From Actinacidiphila rubida (lineage in GTDB: Bacteria > Actinomycetota > Actinomycetes > Streptomycetales > Streptomycetaceae), in assembly GCF_900110255.1 (NCBI RefSeq), contig NZ_FODD01000006.1, positions 124,001 through 188,000 of the forward strand: a stretch of DNA of 64,000 bases. Direction: 5' to 3'. Below are positions 42,998-52,313 of the stretch, piece by piece. The position numbers and the translations under genes are program-made. How positions within the stretch are numbered: position 1 is the first letter of the stretch; every line of letters starts with the position of its first letter. The notes beneath the pieces are model-generated. The model ran no database searches. It was not told the origin of the DNA and worked only from the letters and a program-made list of their open reading frames with translations.

Positions 42998-43584
42998 GCC
43001 ACCCGCAACGCCTCGATCCGGTTGCGGGTCGCGGTCTTGGCGATCGCGGCGGACAGGTAGTTGCGGACGGTGCCCTCCGACAGGTACAGCCGGGCGGCGA
43101 TGTCGGCCACGCCGGCGCCCGAACGGGTCGCGTTGAGGACGTCGCGCTCGCGGCCGGTGAGCGGGGAGTCCCCGGCGGCGAGCGTCGCCGCGGCCAGGGC
43201 CGGGTCGACCACCCGCTCGCCCGCCACGACCCGCCGGATCGCGTCCGCGAGCGTCTCGGGCGGCGCGTCCTTGACGACGAAGCCGACGGCACCGGCCTCC
43301 ATCGCCCGGCGCAGGTAGCCGGCCCGGCCGAAGGTCGTCAGGATCACCACGCGGCACGCGGGCACACGGGCGGCCAGCACCGCGGCCGCGGCCAGCCCGT
43401 CGAGGCCCGGCATCTCGATGTCGAGCAGTGCCACGTCCGGCCGGTGGGCCGCGGCGGCGTCGGCGACCTCGTCGCCGCGTCCGACGGAGGCCACGACCTC
43501 GAAGTCGTCCTCCAGGTCGAGCAGCGCGGACAGCGCGCCGCGGATGAGGTCCTGGTCGTCGGCGAGCAGCAGGCGGATCGTCAC
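42976..43584 (-). CDS. NarL/LuxR response regulator, DesR type
   Basis: A 202-residue regulator with receiver residues LADDQ, DIEMPGLDG (phosphoacceptor Asp), ILTTFG and VVKDAP, and a LuxR helix-turn-helix (GAGVADIAARLYLSEGTVRNYLS region) at the C-terminus. The GTG start overlaps the kinase stop (GTGA), so the pair is translationally coupled and cognate. It closely resembles the orphan regulator at 38324. It is the natural candidate to bind the TGACA-N2-TGTCA dyads upstream of its own operon and of the ABC-kinase operon. Confidence 0.94.
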   Translation of the reverse strand: MTIRLLLADDQDLIRGALSALLDLEDDFEVVASVGRGDEVADAAAAHRPDVALLDIEMPGLDGLAAAAVLAARVPACRVVILTTFGRAGYLRRAMEAGAVGFVVKDAPPETLADAIRRVVAGERVVDPALAAATLAAGDSPLTGRERDVLNATRSGAGVADIAARLYLSEGTVRNYLSAAIAKTATRNRIEALRVADERGWL

Positions 43585-44960
43585 GAAGGTGTTCTCCCCA
43601 CTTTTTCCCCGCCGAACGTCACGCGCAGGCGCCAGCCGCGCGGCACGAGCGGCCCGGCGTCGACCCGCCCGCCGGCGGCCGCGACGCGTTCCCTGAGCCC
43701 GGTGAGCCCGTTCCCCTCGGCGGGCGGCCGCGGGCCGGCGACGGGGCCCGCGGTCTCGAACGTGACGGCGTCGGCATCAGCGGGGCCGTCGGCGTGGGCG
43801 TGGGCCTCGGCATCAGCGGGGCCGTCGGCGTCGGCGGGAGTCAATTGCCCTACGGGCATGGCGTTTTCGGGCTGGTGCGGGACGCCGGGGGCGGCGGGCC
43901 GCCCGGCGCCGTCGTCGCGGATCTCGACCAGCCCGGCGGCCAGCCGGACCGTGCAGCGGGTGGCGCGGGAGTGCCGGACGACGTTGGTCAGACCCTCGCG
44001 GACCACCCAGCCGAACAGCTCGCGGTGCTCGGCGGCGACCACGTCGACGGCGGTCGGCAGGTCGGCGACGATCCCGGCCGCCCGCAGCATCTCGCGGCCG
44101 CGGGCGAGTTCGCCGGCCAGGCTCACCTCGCGGTAGCCCGTCACCGCCGCCCGCACGTCGGCCAGGGCCTGCCGGGTCAGCTGCTCGACCTCGGTGACCT
44201 CGGCGAGCACGCGCGGCGACCCGGCCTCGGCGAGGCGCCGGGCGAGGGCGCTCTTGACCGTGATGACGGTCAGCGAGTGGCCCAGCAGGTCGTGCAGGTC
44301 GCGGGCGATACGGTTGCGCTCGGCCTCCGACGCCAGCCGCGCCACCTCGGCCCGCGCCTCCACCAGCGCGCGGTTGGTCGCGGCGATGCCCGCGAACGCG
44401 TGGACGGTGGCCGCGGTGAAGACCAGCGCGACGGCCTCGAACCAGCCGGGCCCGCTGTGCCACGGCCGGACGGCCACGGGCACGGCGAGGGCGGCGAGTG
44501 CCCCGGCGGCCGTGACGGGCACCGCGTACTGCCGCAGGAAGACGGCCACGAACGAGACGACGACCGCGCACAGGAAGAACGCGTACGCGCGGGCGAACGG
44601 CAGCTCGGCGGCGAACAGGGCGGTCATCACGCCGAGCAGCACGTACAGCCGCCCCCACGACCGCAGGGCGGCGCTGACGGCGGCCAGCGCGTAGCAGCAG
44701 CAGAACGCGGCCACGATCAGGTAGCCGGCGAGCGCGCGGCCGCCCGAGGCGTACTGCCCCAGGTTGGCGGCGGTCACGCACGGATAGGCGAGCATCCCGG
44801 CGGCCAGCAGCGTGCGGCGGCGGCCCTGCGCCCAGCCCTGCGGTTCGGCGTCGGACGACGACGTGCTCCCCGGCCCCTGGTCGGGGTCGGGGAGCGGGTC
44901 GCGCAGGGGTTCGCGGGGCGGTTCGCCGAGGGGCTCCCCGCCAGGGAGGGTCGACGTCAC
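43581..44960 (-). CDS. DesK-type sensor histidine kinase with an insert in its ATP lid
   Basis: A 459-residue kinase. About five membrane helices (residues 55-190) are followed by the HisKA_3 dimerisation box ARDLHDLLGHSLTVITVKSALA with the phosphorylated His at about residue 220, the N box (REGLTNVVRHS), DDGAG and finally GNGLTGLRER. Between DDGAG and GNGLTGL there is a low-complexity insert of about 60 residues (ADADGPADAEAHAHADGPADADA), encoded partly by a 25-base direct repeat. It starts at GTG 44960, overlapping the preceding gene (GTGA). Confidence 0.92.
   Translation of the reverse strand: MTSTLPGGEPLGEPPREPLRDPLPDPDQGPGSTSSSDAEPQGWAQGRRRTLLAAGMLAYPCVTAANLGQYASGGRALAGYLIVAAFCCCYALAAVSAALRSWGRLYVLLGVMTALFAAELPFARAYAFFLCAVVVSFVAVFLRQYAVPVTAAGALAALAVPVAVRPWHSGPGWFEAVALVFTAATVHAFAGIAATNRALVEARAEVARLASEAERNRIARDLHDLLGHSLTVITVKSALARRLAEAGSPRVLAEVTEVEQLTRQALADVRAAVTGYREVSLAGELARGREMLRAAGIVADLPTAVDVVAAEHRELFGWVVREGLTNVVRHSRATRCTVRLAAGLVEIRDDGAGRPAAPGVPHQPENAMPVGQLTPADADGPADAEAHAHADGPADADAVTFETAGPVAGPRPPAEGNGLTGLRERVAAAGGRVDAGPLVPRGWRLRVTFGGEKVGRTPS
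43771..43831 (-). repeat. 25-base direct repeat inside the kinase gene
   Basis: The same 25 bases occur at 43771-43795 and 43807-43831, a period of 36 bases (12 codons), in frame. It encodes the ADGPADAxAxA segment of the ATP-lid insert, a sign of expansion by duplication. Confidence 0.9.
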
Positions 44961-45490
44961 GAGCGCACCGGGGCGGGCTCGGTGACGGCGGCCGGGCAGC
45001 TGAACCGGTCGCGGACCGCGCGGCTGTTGGCGAGGGCCACCACGGCCACCAGCACCAGGCCGCAGGCGGACTGCTCGGCCTTCATCCACAGCGGGAAGGT
45101 GCCCGGCAGGCTGACGACGCCGACGACCGCGGCGACCGTGACGGCCGACAGGACGCGCAGCCTGCGGTACGCGCCGCGGGAGCCGCGGGCCGCCCGCACG
45201 GCGCACAGGTACATCACCAGGGCGCCGGCGGCCACGATGGTCCCGCGGATCCAGACGGCACTGTTGACGGCGGAGCTGTCGCCGCTGAGCGCCGCCGCGG
45301 CGCCCAGGGTCAGGACGCAGGCGGCCAGGTGGACGCGCAGCAGCAGCGTGATCCGGCGGAACGCCCGCGCGCTGTGCGGGGTGGGGCTGCCGGTGGAGAT
45401 CGGGGCCGGGAGGCTGATCACGGCCGGGGGGAGGGTGAGGTCGGGGACGGGCCGGGTGGCGGTCGCGGTCTTCGCGTCGTGTGCGTTCAT
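44957..45490 (-). CDS. membrane protein heading the kinase-regulator operon
   Basis: A 177-residue protein from ATG 45490. A 45-residue Pro/Thr/Ser-rich cytoplasmic start is followed by four predicted helices (LLLRVHLAACVLTLGAAAAL, SAVWIRGTIVAAGALVMYLCAV, LSAVTVAAVVGVVSLPG, ACGLVLVAVVALANSRAV). Its stop overlaps the kinase start, so it is coupled to it and may be an accessory sensor or signalling partner (inference). A TGACA-N2-TGTCA dyad lies 61 bases upstream of the start. Confidence 0.82.
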   Translation of the reverse strand: MNAHDAKTATATRPVPDLTLPPAVISLPAPISTGSPTPHSARAFRRITLLLRVHLAACVLTLGAAAALSGDSSAVNSAVWIRGTIVAAGALVMYLCAVRAARGSRGAYRRLRVLSAVTVAAVVGVVSLPGTFPLWMKAEQSACGLVLVAVVALANSRAVRDRFSCPAAVTEPAPVRS

Positions 45491-45801
45491 GTCTTCAGAG
45501 TGGCCGCCAAGGCCCCTGCCCCGGCAGTGAGTTCACCCATCACTCGGCCATGACATTTGTCAGCGGGGCCCGCCGGGCGGGTGGAACGGCCGGCCACGGG
45601 CACCGCGGTCCGGCGGGCCCGCCGGCCGCAGGCAGGGCGGTCCGGCGGGCGGGCGGATGGGCCGCCAAGCCAGGCGGAAGGGTCTGGCGGACGCGCCGAG
45701 CGTGGGCAGGGCAGGCGGACAGGCCGAGCGGTCCGGCGGGCGCGCCAGGCGCGGGCAGGGCATCCGGCACGCAGGGCGGGCGCGGCGGGGTGACCCGTGG
45801 G
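45491..45801. other. 311-base gap with degenerate GC repeats
   Basis: Apart from the dyad at 45551, it holds imperfect repeats of a GGGCAGGGC...GGTCCGGCGGGC-like block (about 45625-45800). No protein gene with plausible codon use is seen. The TGACCC-GT-GGGTCA hairpin at 45789-45802 overlaps the stop of the gene at 45802. Confidence 0.5.
45551..45562 (-). promoter_or_regulatory. TGACA-N2-TGTCA dyad upstream of membrane protein-kinase-regulator operon
   Basis: TGACATTTGTCA has perfect 5-base arms around TT, 61 bases before the ATG at 45490. Read leftward it continues ATGGCCGAGT, similar to the second copy at 49836 (ATGCGGAAGT). It is a probable response-regulator site. Confidence 0.6.
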
Positions 45802-46794
45802 TCAGAAGCGCTGCCACCAGTGGCGTTTGCGCGGCGGGGTGACCGCGTGGACGGCCGGGCGCAGCAGGTCGAAGGTGACGACGGTCGCGCTCGCCGAGGG
45901 CGTGCTCGTGGCGGGCGCGCCGTCGGGCGCCTGTGCGGTCTCGGCGGCGGGCCTGGCCGCGGGCAGCACCAGCCCGAGGCAGACCAGCTTGACCTGGTCG
46001 TCGTCCATCGGCAGGGCGGCGAAGACCGGCGCGCCCGCGAAGCCCTCGGGCAGCGGCGTGGTCCAGCGGACCGGCGCCGTCGGGTCGTCGGAGGTGCGGG
46101 TGACCGCGCCGGCCAGCAGCACCTGCGGCCGTTCCGGGTGCTTGCCCCCGGACTCCTCGTCGACGGCGTGGCCGAGCACATACGCGGGCAGCGGCTCGAC
46201 ACCGATCAGCGCGATGTCCGCGGGCTGGGCGGCCAGGCCCGCGGTGACCTCGTCGGTCGTCCAGTGCCAGCCGCGCTTCTCGGCGTGGATGTGCAGGTCG
46301 GTGGTGGGCATGACGGCCACCCCGAGGTCGCCGAGCCGGGTCCACTTCTTCGCGAACGACGGCAGCACCAGCTCGTCGGCCGGCAGCTCGGGCGCCACGA
46401 GCCCCGGGCGCAGTGTGAACTGCCCCAGCGCGAAGCGGGTGCGGGCCTCCGCGGTGACGAGGTACTGGCGGATCACCTCGTGGTCCGACCCGGTCTCGAC
46501 GAAGTCGTTGTACCAGAAGGCGGTGGCGAAGCTGCGGTCCGCGCGGGCCGCCTGGAACGGGAGCGTGGCGCGGCCCGCGGCGGCGAGGATGGCCTCCTCG
46601 ACCAGCTTCAGCGGGTCCGTCCCGGCCGCGTCCGCGTCCCCGTCCCCCGGCTCTTCCGCGTCGGCGCCGGTGTCCGCGCCGTCGACGGCGGACGCGTCGT
46701 CAGTGCCGTCCGTGCCGGACGGTTCGGCGCCGTCGGCGCTGCCGGCGGGGTCCGCGTCGGTGGGGCGGGGCGGCGTCTCAGGGGTCTCGGGCAC
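45802..46794 (-). CDS. conserved hypothetical protein downstream of kinase
   Basis: A 330-residue protein started at GTG 46794. The first 60 residues are an acidic Asp/Gly/Ala stretch. The rest is a mixed alpha/beta protein with conserved-looking segments (ARADRSFATAFWYNDFVETG, LGDLGVAVMPTTDLHIHAEKRGWHW, FAGAPVFAALPMDDDQVKLVCLGLVLP). It has no membrane helix or known catalytic motif. It lies 23 bases after the kinase gene, in the place where a response regulator would be expected. Family not recognised. Confidence 0.75.
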   Translation of the reverse strand: MPETPETPPRPTDADPAGSADGAEPSGTDGTDDASAVDGADTGADAEEPGDGDADAAGTDPLKLVEEAILAAAGRATLPFQAARADRSFATAFWYNDFVETGSDHEVIRQYLVTAEARTRFALGQFTLRPGLVAPELPADELVLPSFAKKWTRLGDLGVAVMPTTDLHIHAEKRGWHWTTDEVTAGLAAQPADIALIGVEPLPAYVLGHAVDEESGGKHPERPQVLLAGAVTRTSDDPTAPVRWTTPLPEGFAGAPVFAALPMDDDQVKLVCLGLVLPAARPAAETAQAPDGAPATSTPSASATVVTFDLLRPAVHAVTPPRKRHWWQRF

Positions 46795-46817
46795 GATCCG
46801 GACCCTACTACCCGCCG

Positions 46818-48065
46818 CTACTCGCGCGTGCGTCGCCCGTCCGCCGCGACGGGCGCCAGGTCGAGCGGCACGGACGCCCTCAGGGTGAAGCCGCCGTCGC
46901 CGGCCCGGCCGGTGTCCAGGGTGCCGCCGGCCAGGATCAGCCGCTCGGTCAGCCCGGTCAGGCCGTTGCCGGGCCGCTGGTCCTCCGCCGGGCCGCGGCC
47001 GTCGTCGGAGACGGTGAGGGTGACGATGCCGCCCTCGGTGGTCAGCGCGACGACGCACGTGCCGGCGCCGCTGTGCCGCACCACGTTGGTGACGGCCTCG
47101 CGCAGCGCCCACGCCAGCGCGCCCTCGGCGTCCGGCGCGAGGCCCGGCGGCGGGCCGTCCGCGTGGACGCGGGCGCCGATGCCCGCCGTGGCCAGGGCCG
47201 TGCGGGCGCCGGCCAGCTCCGCGGTCAGCGTCGGCCTGCGGTAGCCGCTGACGGCCTCGCGGACGTCGACCAGGGCCTGCCGGCTGACCTTCTCGATGTC
47301 GGCGACCTGCTCGGCCGCGTCGCCGGGCCGGTCCGGCAGCATCCGGCCGGCCAGTTCGCTCTTCAGTGTGATCAGCGAGAGCGAGTGGCCGAGCAGGTCG
47401 TGCAGGTCGCGGGCCAGGCGCAGCCGCTCCTCCGTCGCCGCCAGGTGCGCCACCGTCTCCCGCGCCTCCCGCAGCTCCCGCATCGTGCGCACCAGCTGCT
47501 TGACGCCGATCATCGCGAACCCGCCCAGCAGCGCCGGGATCAGCAGCGCCGGGTACAGGTCGCCGGGCGAGTCCACGGCCGCGCCGATCGCGGCCAGCAC
47601 CGCGGTCACGGCGGGCACCGCCCAGCGCGACTCCCGGAACGGCAGCGCGGCCCCGCACGCCACCGCCACGTACACGAACAGGACCAGCCACGGCTTGCCG
47701 AGCGTCGCCGACAGCAGCGCGGACAGCGCCGTCTGCGCGATCAGCACGCCGTACATCCACGGCTCGGGCTTCTCGGGCGTGTTGGTGCGCAGGAAGACCA
47801 GGGCCAGGTAGGCGACCACGAAGGCGGCCAGTCCCAGCGTGGCGGCCGCCGTGACGAGGGTCCCGTGGCCCCCGTCCGCCAGGTCGCTGACCGGCGCGCC
47901 CAGGTAGACCAGCCAGACGCCGACCCACGCGAGCTTGACCAGCGCCTGCCGCCGGGTCTCCGGGACGCGGGCGAGGGCGCCCGAGTCGGCGGCCTCCACC
48001 TGCTCGCGCCACGGCGGCCACTTCTCGCCGCTCCGGTCCCGCTGGCTGCTCATGCGACCGATCAT
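46818..48065 (-). CDS. DesK-type sensor histidine kinase without adjacent regulator
   Basis: A 415-residue kinase. About six membrane helices (residues 45-190) lead to the HisKA_3 box LARDLHDLLGHSLSLITLKSELAG (His about residue 219), the N box (LREAVTNVVRHSG), DDGRGPAEDQRPGNGLTGL and a short end. Unlike its relative at 43581 the ATP lid has normal length. ATG 48065 overlaps the permease stop (ATGA). It should sense the exporter's substrate or membrane state. No response regulator follows it. Confidence 0.92.
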   Translation of the reverse strand: MIGRMSSQRDRSGEKWPPWREQVEAADSGALARVPETRRQALVKLAWVGVWLVYLGAPVSDLADGGHGTLVTAAATLGLAAFVVAYLALVFLRTNTPEKPEPWMYGVLIAQTALSALLSATLGKPWLVLFVYVAVACGAALPFRESRWAVPAVTAVLAAIGAAVDSPGDLYPALLIPALLGGFAMIGVKQLVRTMRELREARETVAHLAATEERLRLARDLHDLLGHSLSLITLKSELAGRMLPDRPGDAAEQVADIEKVSRQALVDVREAVSGYRRPTLTAELAGARTALATAGIGARVHADGPPPGLAPDAEGALAWALREAVTNVVRHSGAGTCVVALTTEGGIVTLTVSDDGRGPAEDQRPGNGLTGLTERLILAGGTLDTGRAGDGGFTLRASVPLDLAPVAADGRRTRE

Positions 48066-48802
48066 GCCTTCCGGGTGTCCTTGCGGTACAGCCACGCCGC
48101 GGCGCCGGCGAAGAGCAGGAGGTACACGGCGAGGACGGTGACGTCCTTCGCGTGCGGGGCGTTCCCCAGCTCGATCGAGCGGCCGAGAGCCGCGTACGGT
48201 GCCGCGGGCAGGTAGCCGGCCATGGTCTGCAGCCAGTGCGGGAACAGGTAGAGGGGCGTCCACAGGCCACCGAGGATCGCCAGGCCGAAGTAGAAGATCA
48301 TGGAGATCGGCCGGGCCGCGTCGGCCGTGGCGAGGTAGCCGATGGCGACGCCGAGCGCGGCGAAGACCAGGCTGCCGGCCCAGGTGGCGACGCCGATGCC
48401 GGCCCACTGCCAGGCCTTGAGGTGGACGTCCTTCACGGTGGCGCCCAGGATCAGCACGATCAGGATCGACGGGAGGCTGACGGTCGCCGCCGAGGCGATC
48501 TTCGCGGTGACGTAGCCGCGGCCGGGCAGCGCGGTCAGCCGCAGCTGCCGCACCCAGCCCTTCTCCCGCTCGCGGGCGATGCGCTCGGCGTTGCCCATCA
48601 GGACGGCCGTCATGGCGCCGAACGCGGCCATCGAGGTCATCAGGTAGGCCAGCGCCGACAGTCCGGTGTCGCCCGCCGTGGCGCCGCTCTTGTAGGTCAG
48701 GCTGATGCCGAGGAACAGCATCGCCGGGTACAGCACCGAGAAGAACATGAACTTGCGGTTCCGCAGGGTGCGGGTGATCTCCAGCTTGACCAGGGTCTTC
48801 AT
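48062..48802 (-). CDS. ABC-2 type exporter permease
   Basis: A 246-residue membrane protein with six helices, typical of DrrB/YadH-like ABC-2 permeases. The cytoplasmic signature EREKGWVRQLRLTALPGRGYVTAKI follows helix 2, and the terminal helix ends in YRKDTRKA. Both ends overlap neighbours by ATGA: the ATP-binding gene upstream and the kinase gene downstream. The three genes therefore form one coupled unit that links export to signalling. Confidence 0.92.
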   Translation of the reverse strand: MKTLVKLEITRTLRNRKFMFFSVLYPAMLFLGISLTYKSGATAGDTGLSALAYLMTSMAAFGAMTAVLMGNAERIAREREKGWVRQLRLTALPGRGYVTAKIASAATVSLPSILIVLILGATVKDVHLKAWQWAGIGVATWAGSLVFAALGVAIGYLATADAARPISMIFYFGLAILGGLWTPLYLFPHWLQTMAGYLPAAPYAALGRSIELGNAPHAKDVTVLAVYLLLFAGAAAWLYRKDTRKA

Positions 48803-49779
48803 CGGTTCCCCGCCTCCTCGGCGGTCGCTGCGTCGGTGATGGCGAGGAAGGCCTGCTCCAGGCCGAGGCCGGAGACCTCCAGGTTCCGCGGGTACAGGCC
48901 GAGGCCGTACACCGCGTGCATGGTGGCGTCCGCGTCGTCGGAGCGGATGCGCACCGTCGGCCCGGTGACGTCGAGGCCGACCAGGTGCGGCAGCGTGCCC
49001 AGCAGGTCGGTGTCGACGGCGCCCTCCAAGTCGAAGGTGATCCGCCGGGCGCCGGCCCTGGCCTTGATCTCGGCGGCGGTGCCGTCGGCGATCAGCCGGC
49101 CCTGGTGGAGGACGAGGACGCGGTCGGCGATCGCGTCGGCCTCCTCCAGGTAGTGCGTGGCGAACAGCACGGTCCTGCCCTGGTCGACCTGCGCGCGCAT
49201 GGTCGCCCAGAACGCCTGCCGGGCCGAGACGTCCATGCCGGTGGTGGGCTCGTCGAGCACGATGAGGTCGTTGGCGCCGGCCGTGGCCAGCGCGAACCGC
49301 ACCCGCTGCTCCTGGCCGCCGGAGAGCTTGTTGACCTTGCGGTCGCCGATCTCGGTGATGCCGGCGGCGGCCATCACGTCAGCGGGCGGGTGGCGCCGCG
49401 GGTGCAGGTCGCAGGCCAGTCCGACCAGCTCGCGGACGGTGACCTCCTCCATGAGGCCGCCGGACTGCAGCATCGCGCCGACCCGTCCGGCCGCGATGGC
49501 CTGGGTGGGGCTCCGGCCGAAGACCTCGATGCCGCCGCGGTCGGGGTTCTTCAGGCCGAGCAGCAGGTCGAGGGCGGTGGACTTGCCCGCGCCGTTCGGG
49601 CCGAGGAGCGCGACGGTCTCGCCCGGGTACAGGGTCAGGCTGAGGTCGGTGACGGCCCTCACGGGGCCGAAGCTCTTGTCGACGCCGGAGAAGGCGACGA
49701 CGGGCGCCGCGGGAGCGGCGCCGTCTGCGGGGGCGGCGGGACGCGGTGCGGTCCCGGACTTCGCGGCAGGTGCGGTCAT
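48799..49779 (-). CDS. ABC exporter ATP-binding protein
   Basis: A 326-residue ATPase: Walker A LLGPNGAGKST, the signature LSGGQEQRV, Walker B LIVLDEPTTGMD and the switch His in FATHYLEEAD. An Ala/Pro-rich leader of about 25 residues precedes the domain, and a C-terminal 60-residue extension (RITFDLEGAVDTDLL onward) is of the DrrA kind. I start it at ATG 49779. It is the first gene of the exporter-kinase operon. A GCATGACA-GA-TGTCATGC dyad lies 57 bases upstream. Confidence 0.93.
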   Translation of the reverse strand: MTAPAAKSGTAPRPAAPADGAAPAAPVVAFSGVDKSFGPVRAVTDLSLTLYPGETVALLGPNGAGKSTALDLLLGLKNPDRGGIEVFGRSPTQAIAAGRVGAMLQSGGLMEEVTVRELVGLACDLHPRRHPPADVMAAAGITEIGDRKVNKLSGGQEQRVRFALATAGANDLIVLDEPTTGMDVSARQAFWATMRAQVDQGRTVLFATHYLEEADAIADRVLVLHQGRLIADGTAAEIKARAGARRITFDLEGAVDTDLLGTLPHLVGLDVTGPTVRIRSDDADATMHAVYGLGLYPRNLEVSGLGLEQAFLAITDAATAEEAGNR

Positions 49780-49835
49780 GGCATCAGCGTCCCGCAGCGG
49801 CCCGTCCGGCGGCAGTGCCGCGGGGCGCGACTTCC

Positions 49836-49853
49836 GCATGACAGATGTCATGC
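49836..49853 (-). promoter_or_regulatory. ATGACA-N2-TGTCAT dyad upstream of exporter-kinase operon
   Basis: Perfect 8-base arms, GCATGACA and TGTCATGC, around GA. The inner TGACA-N2-TGTCA equals that at 45551, and the distance to the start codon (57 bases) is nearly the same as there (61). Confidence 0.65.
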
Positions 49854-49929
49854 CCACCGGGTGACGCCGCCTCGGCGCGGGCCGGCACCCGGCAGGTGCG
49901 GGGGGTGCGGGCGGTTGCGGGTGCACACA

Positions 49930-50012
49930 CGTCCGCGTCCGGCCCCCTGAGCCGGACGCGGACGTGGATCGGCCCGTACCCGGGGAAATCTGGGGTGTCC
50001 GGGTACGGGCCG
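49930..50012 (-). terminator. tandem terminators of the opp operon
   Basis: Two 14-bp perfect stems: 49970-49983 with 49999-50012 (15-base loop), then 49930-49943 with 49951-49964 (7-base loop). They come after the last opp gene and before the exporter operon. Confidence 0.8.
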
Positions 50013-50058
50013 TTTCCGAAGGAGGCTGGGACTGAGCCCGGGTCAATGGGTGGAGGAC

Positions 50059-51174
<1,116 letters not shown>

Positions 51175-51195
51175 TGCTTGTTCCTCGACTCCTGG

Positions 51196-52257
51196 TCAGC
51201 GCAGCCGCGGCTGGATCTGCTCGATGAAGATGTCACGCTTCTGGTCCACCGTCAGGTGGCAGGCCGAACCGCGACCGTCCGGAAGCTGCGGCCGCTCGGT
51301 GCGGCAGCGGTCCCCGCCCACGGTCTCCGCGAAGGCGCACCGGGGGTGGAACGGGCAGCCGGGCGGCGGGTTCAGGAGGCTCGGCGGGGAGCCCGGGATC
51401 GGCGCCAGCGGCACGTTCACGTCCGCCGACAGCCGCGGGATGGAGCCCAGCAGGCCCCAGGCGTACGGGTGTTCCGGCGTCTTGAGGATGTCCCGTACGG
51501 TGCCCCGCTCGACCGCGCGGCCCGCGTACATCACCACCACGTCGTCCGCGGTGTTGGCGATGACGCCCAGGTCGTGGGTGATCAGGATGATCGACGTGCC
51601 GGTCTCCTGCTGGAGGTCCTTGAGCAGGTCCAGGATCTGGGCCTGCACGGTGACGTCCAGCGCGGTGGTCGGCTCGTCGGCGATCACCAGCTCGGGGTCG
51701 CAGACCAGCGCCATGGCGATCATCGCGCGCTGCCGCATACCGCCGGAGAACTGGTGCGGGTAGTCGTCCACCCGGCTCTGCGGGTGCGGGATGCCGACCC
51801 GTCCGAGCATCTCGACGGCGCGCGCCTTCGCCTCCTTCTTGGAGGCGCCGGTGTGCTTCATGTAGGGCTCGGCGATCTGCCGGCCGACCGTGTAGTACGG
51901 CGACAGGGCGGTCAGCGAGTCCTGGAAGACCATCGCCATCTTCTTGCCGCGGAGCTTCTCCAGCGTCCGCTCCGAGGCGCCGGTCAGCTCCTGGCCGTCG
52001 AGCATGATCTCGCCGGCGATCGTGGTGTTGCGCGGGTTGTGCAGGCCGAGGATCGCCAGGTTGGTGACCGACTTGCCGGAGCCGGACTCGCCCACGATGC
52101 CGAGGGTCTTGCCCCGGTCGAGGTCGAACGACAGGCCGTCGACGGCCTTCACGGTGCCGTCCTCGGTGGCGAACTGGACGTACAGGTCGCGCACCGAAAG
52201 GAAGTGCTCGGATCCCTGAGGCGTGGGCTGGGCCTCGGGCTTCGTCAGAGTGGTCAC
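51196..52257 (-). CDS. oppD: oligopeptide ABC transporter ATP-binding protein (OppD/DppD)
   Basis: A 353-residue ATPase: Walker A GESGSGKS, signature FSGGMRQRA, Walker B LVIADEPTTALD and ITHDLGVI. The C-terminal domain again has the spaced Cys residues (CPFHPRCAFAETVGGDRC...CHL). GTG start. It lies 56 bases after the permease gene oppB and 21 bases before oppF. It pairs with OppF as a heterodimer on the inner face of the membrane. Confidence 0.94.
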   Translation of the reverse strand: MTTLTKPEAQPTPQGSEHFLSVRDLYVQFATEDGTVKAVDGLSFDLDRGKTLGIVGESGSGKSVTNLAILGLHNPRNTTIAGEIMLDGQELTGASERTLEKLRGKKMAMVFQDSLTALSPYYTVGRQIAEPYMKHTGASKKEAKARAVEMLGRVGIPHPQSRVDDYPHQFSGGMRQRAMIAMALVCDPELVIADEPTTALDVTVQAQILDLLKDLQQETGTSIILITHDLGVIANTADDVVVMYAGRAVERGTVRDILKTPEHPYAWGLLGSIPRLSADVNVPLAPIPGSPPSLLNPPPGCPFHPRCAFAETVGGDRCRTERPQLPDGRGSACHLTVDQKRDIFIEQIQPRLR

Positions 52258-52313
52258 GGGCGGGTTCTCCTACCGGGTGGTGCGCTGGTCGCGGCGGGTC
52301 TGGGCTGCCGCGC

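Noticed and set aside
42668..43060. Rightward frame beginning MNLTGNDGAGVNIPG in the gap after the phosphoesterase gene
   Set aside because: No ribosome-binding site, sequence turns into Arg-rich low complexity, and it runs into the response regulator gene on the other strand.
40975..44136. 1053-codon rightward frame over the phosphoesterase and kinase genes
   Set aside because: Shadow of strongly supported leftward genes with correct codon bias.
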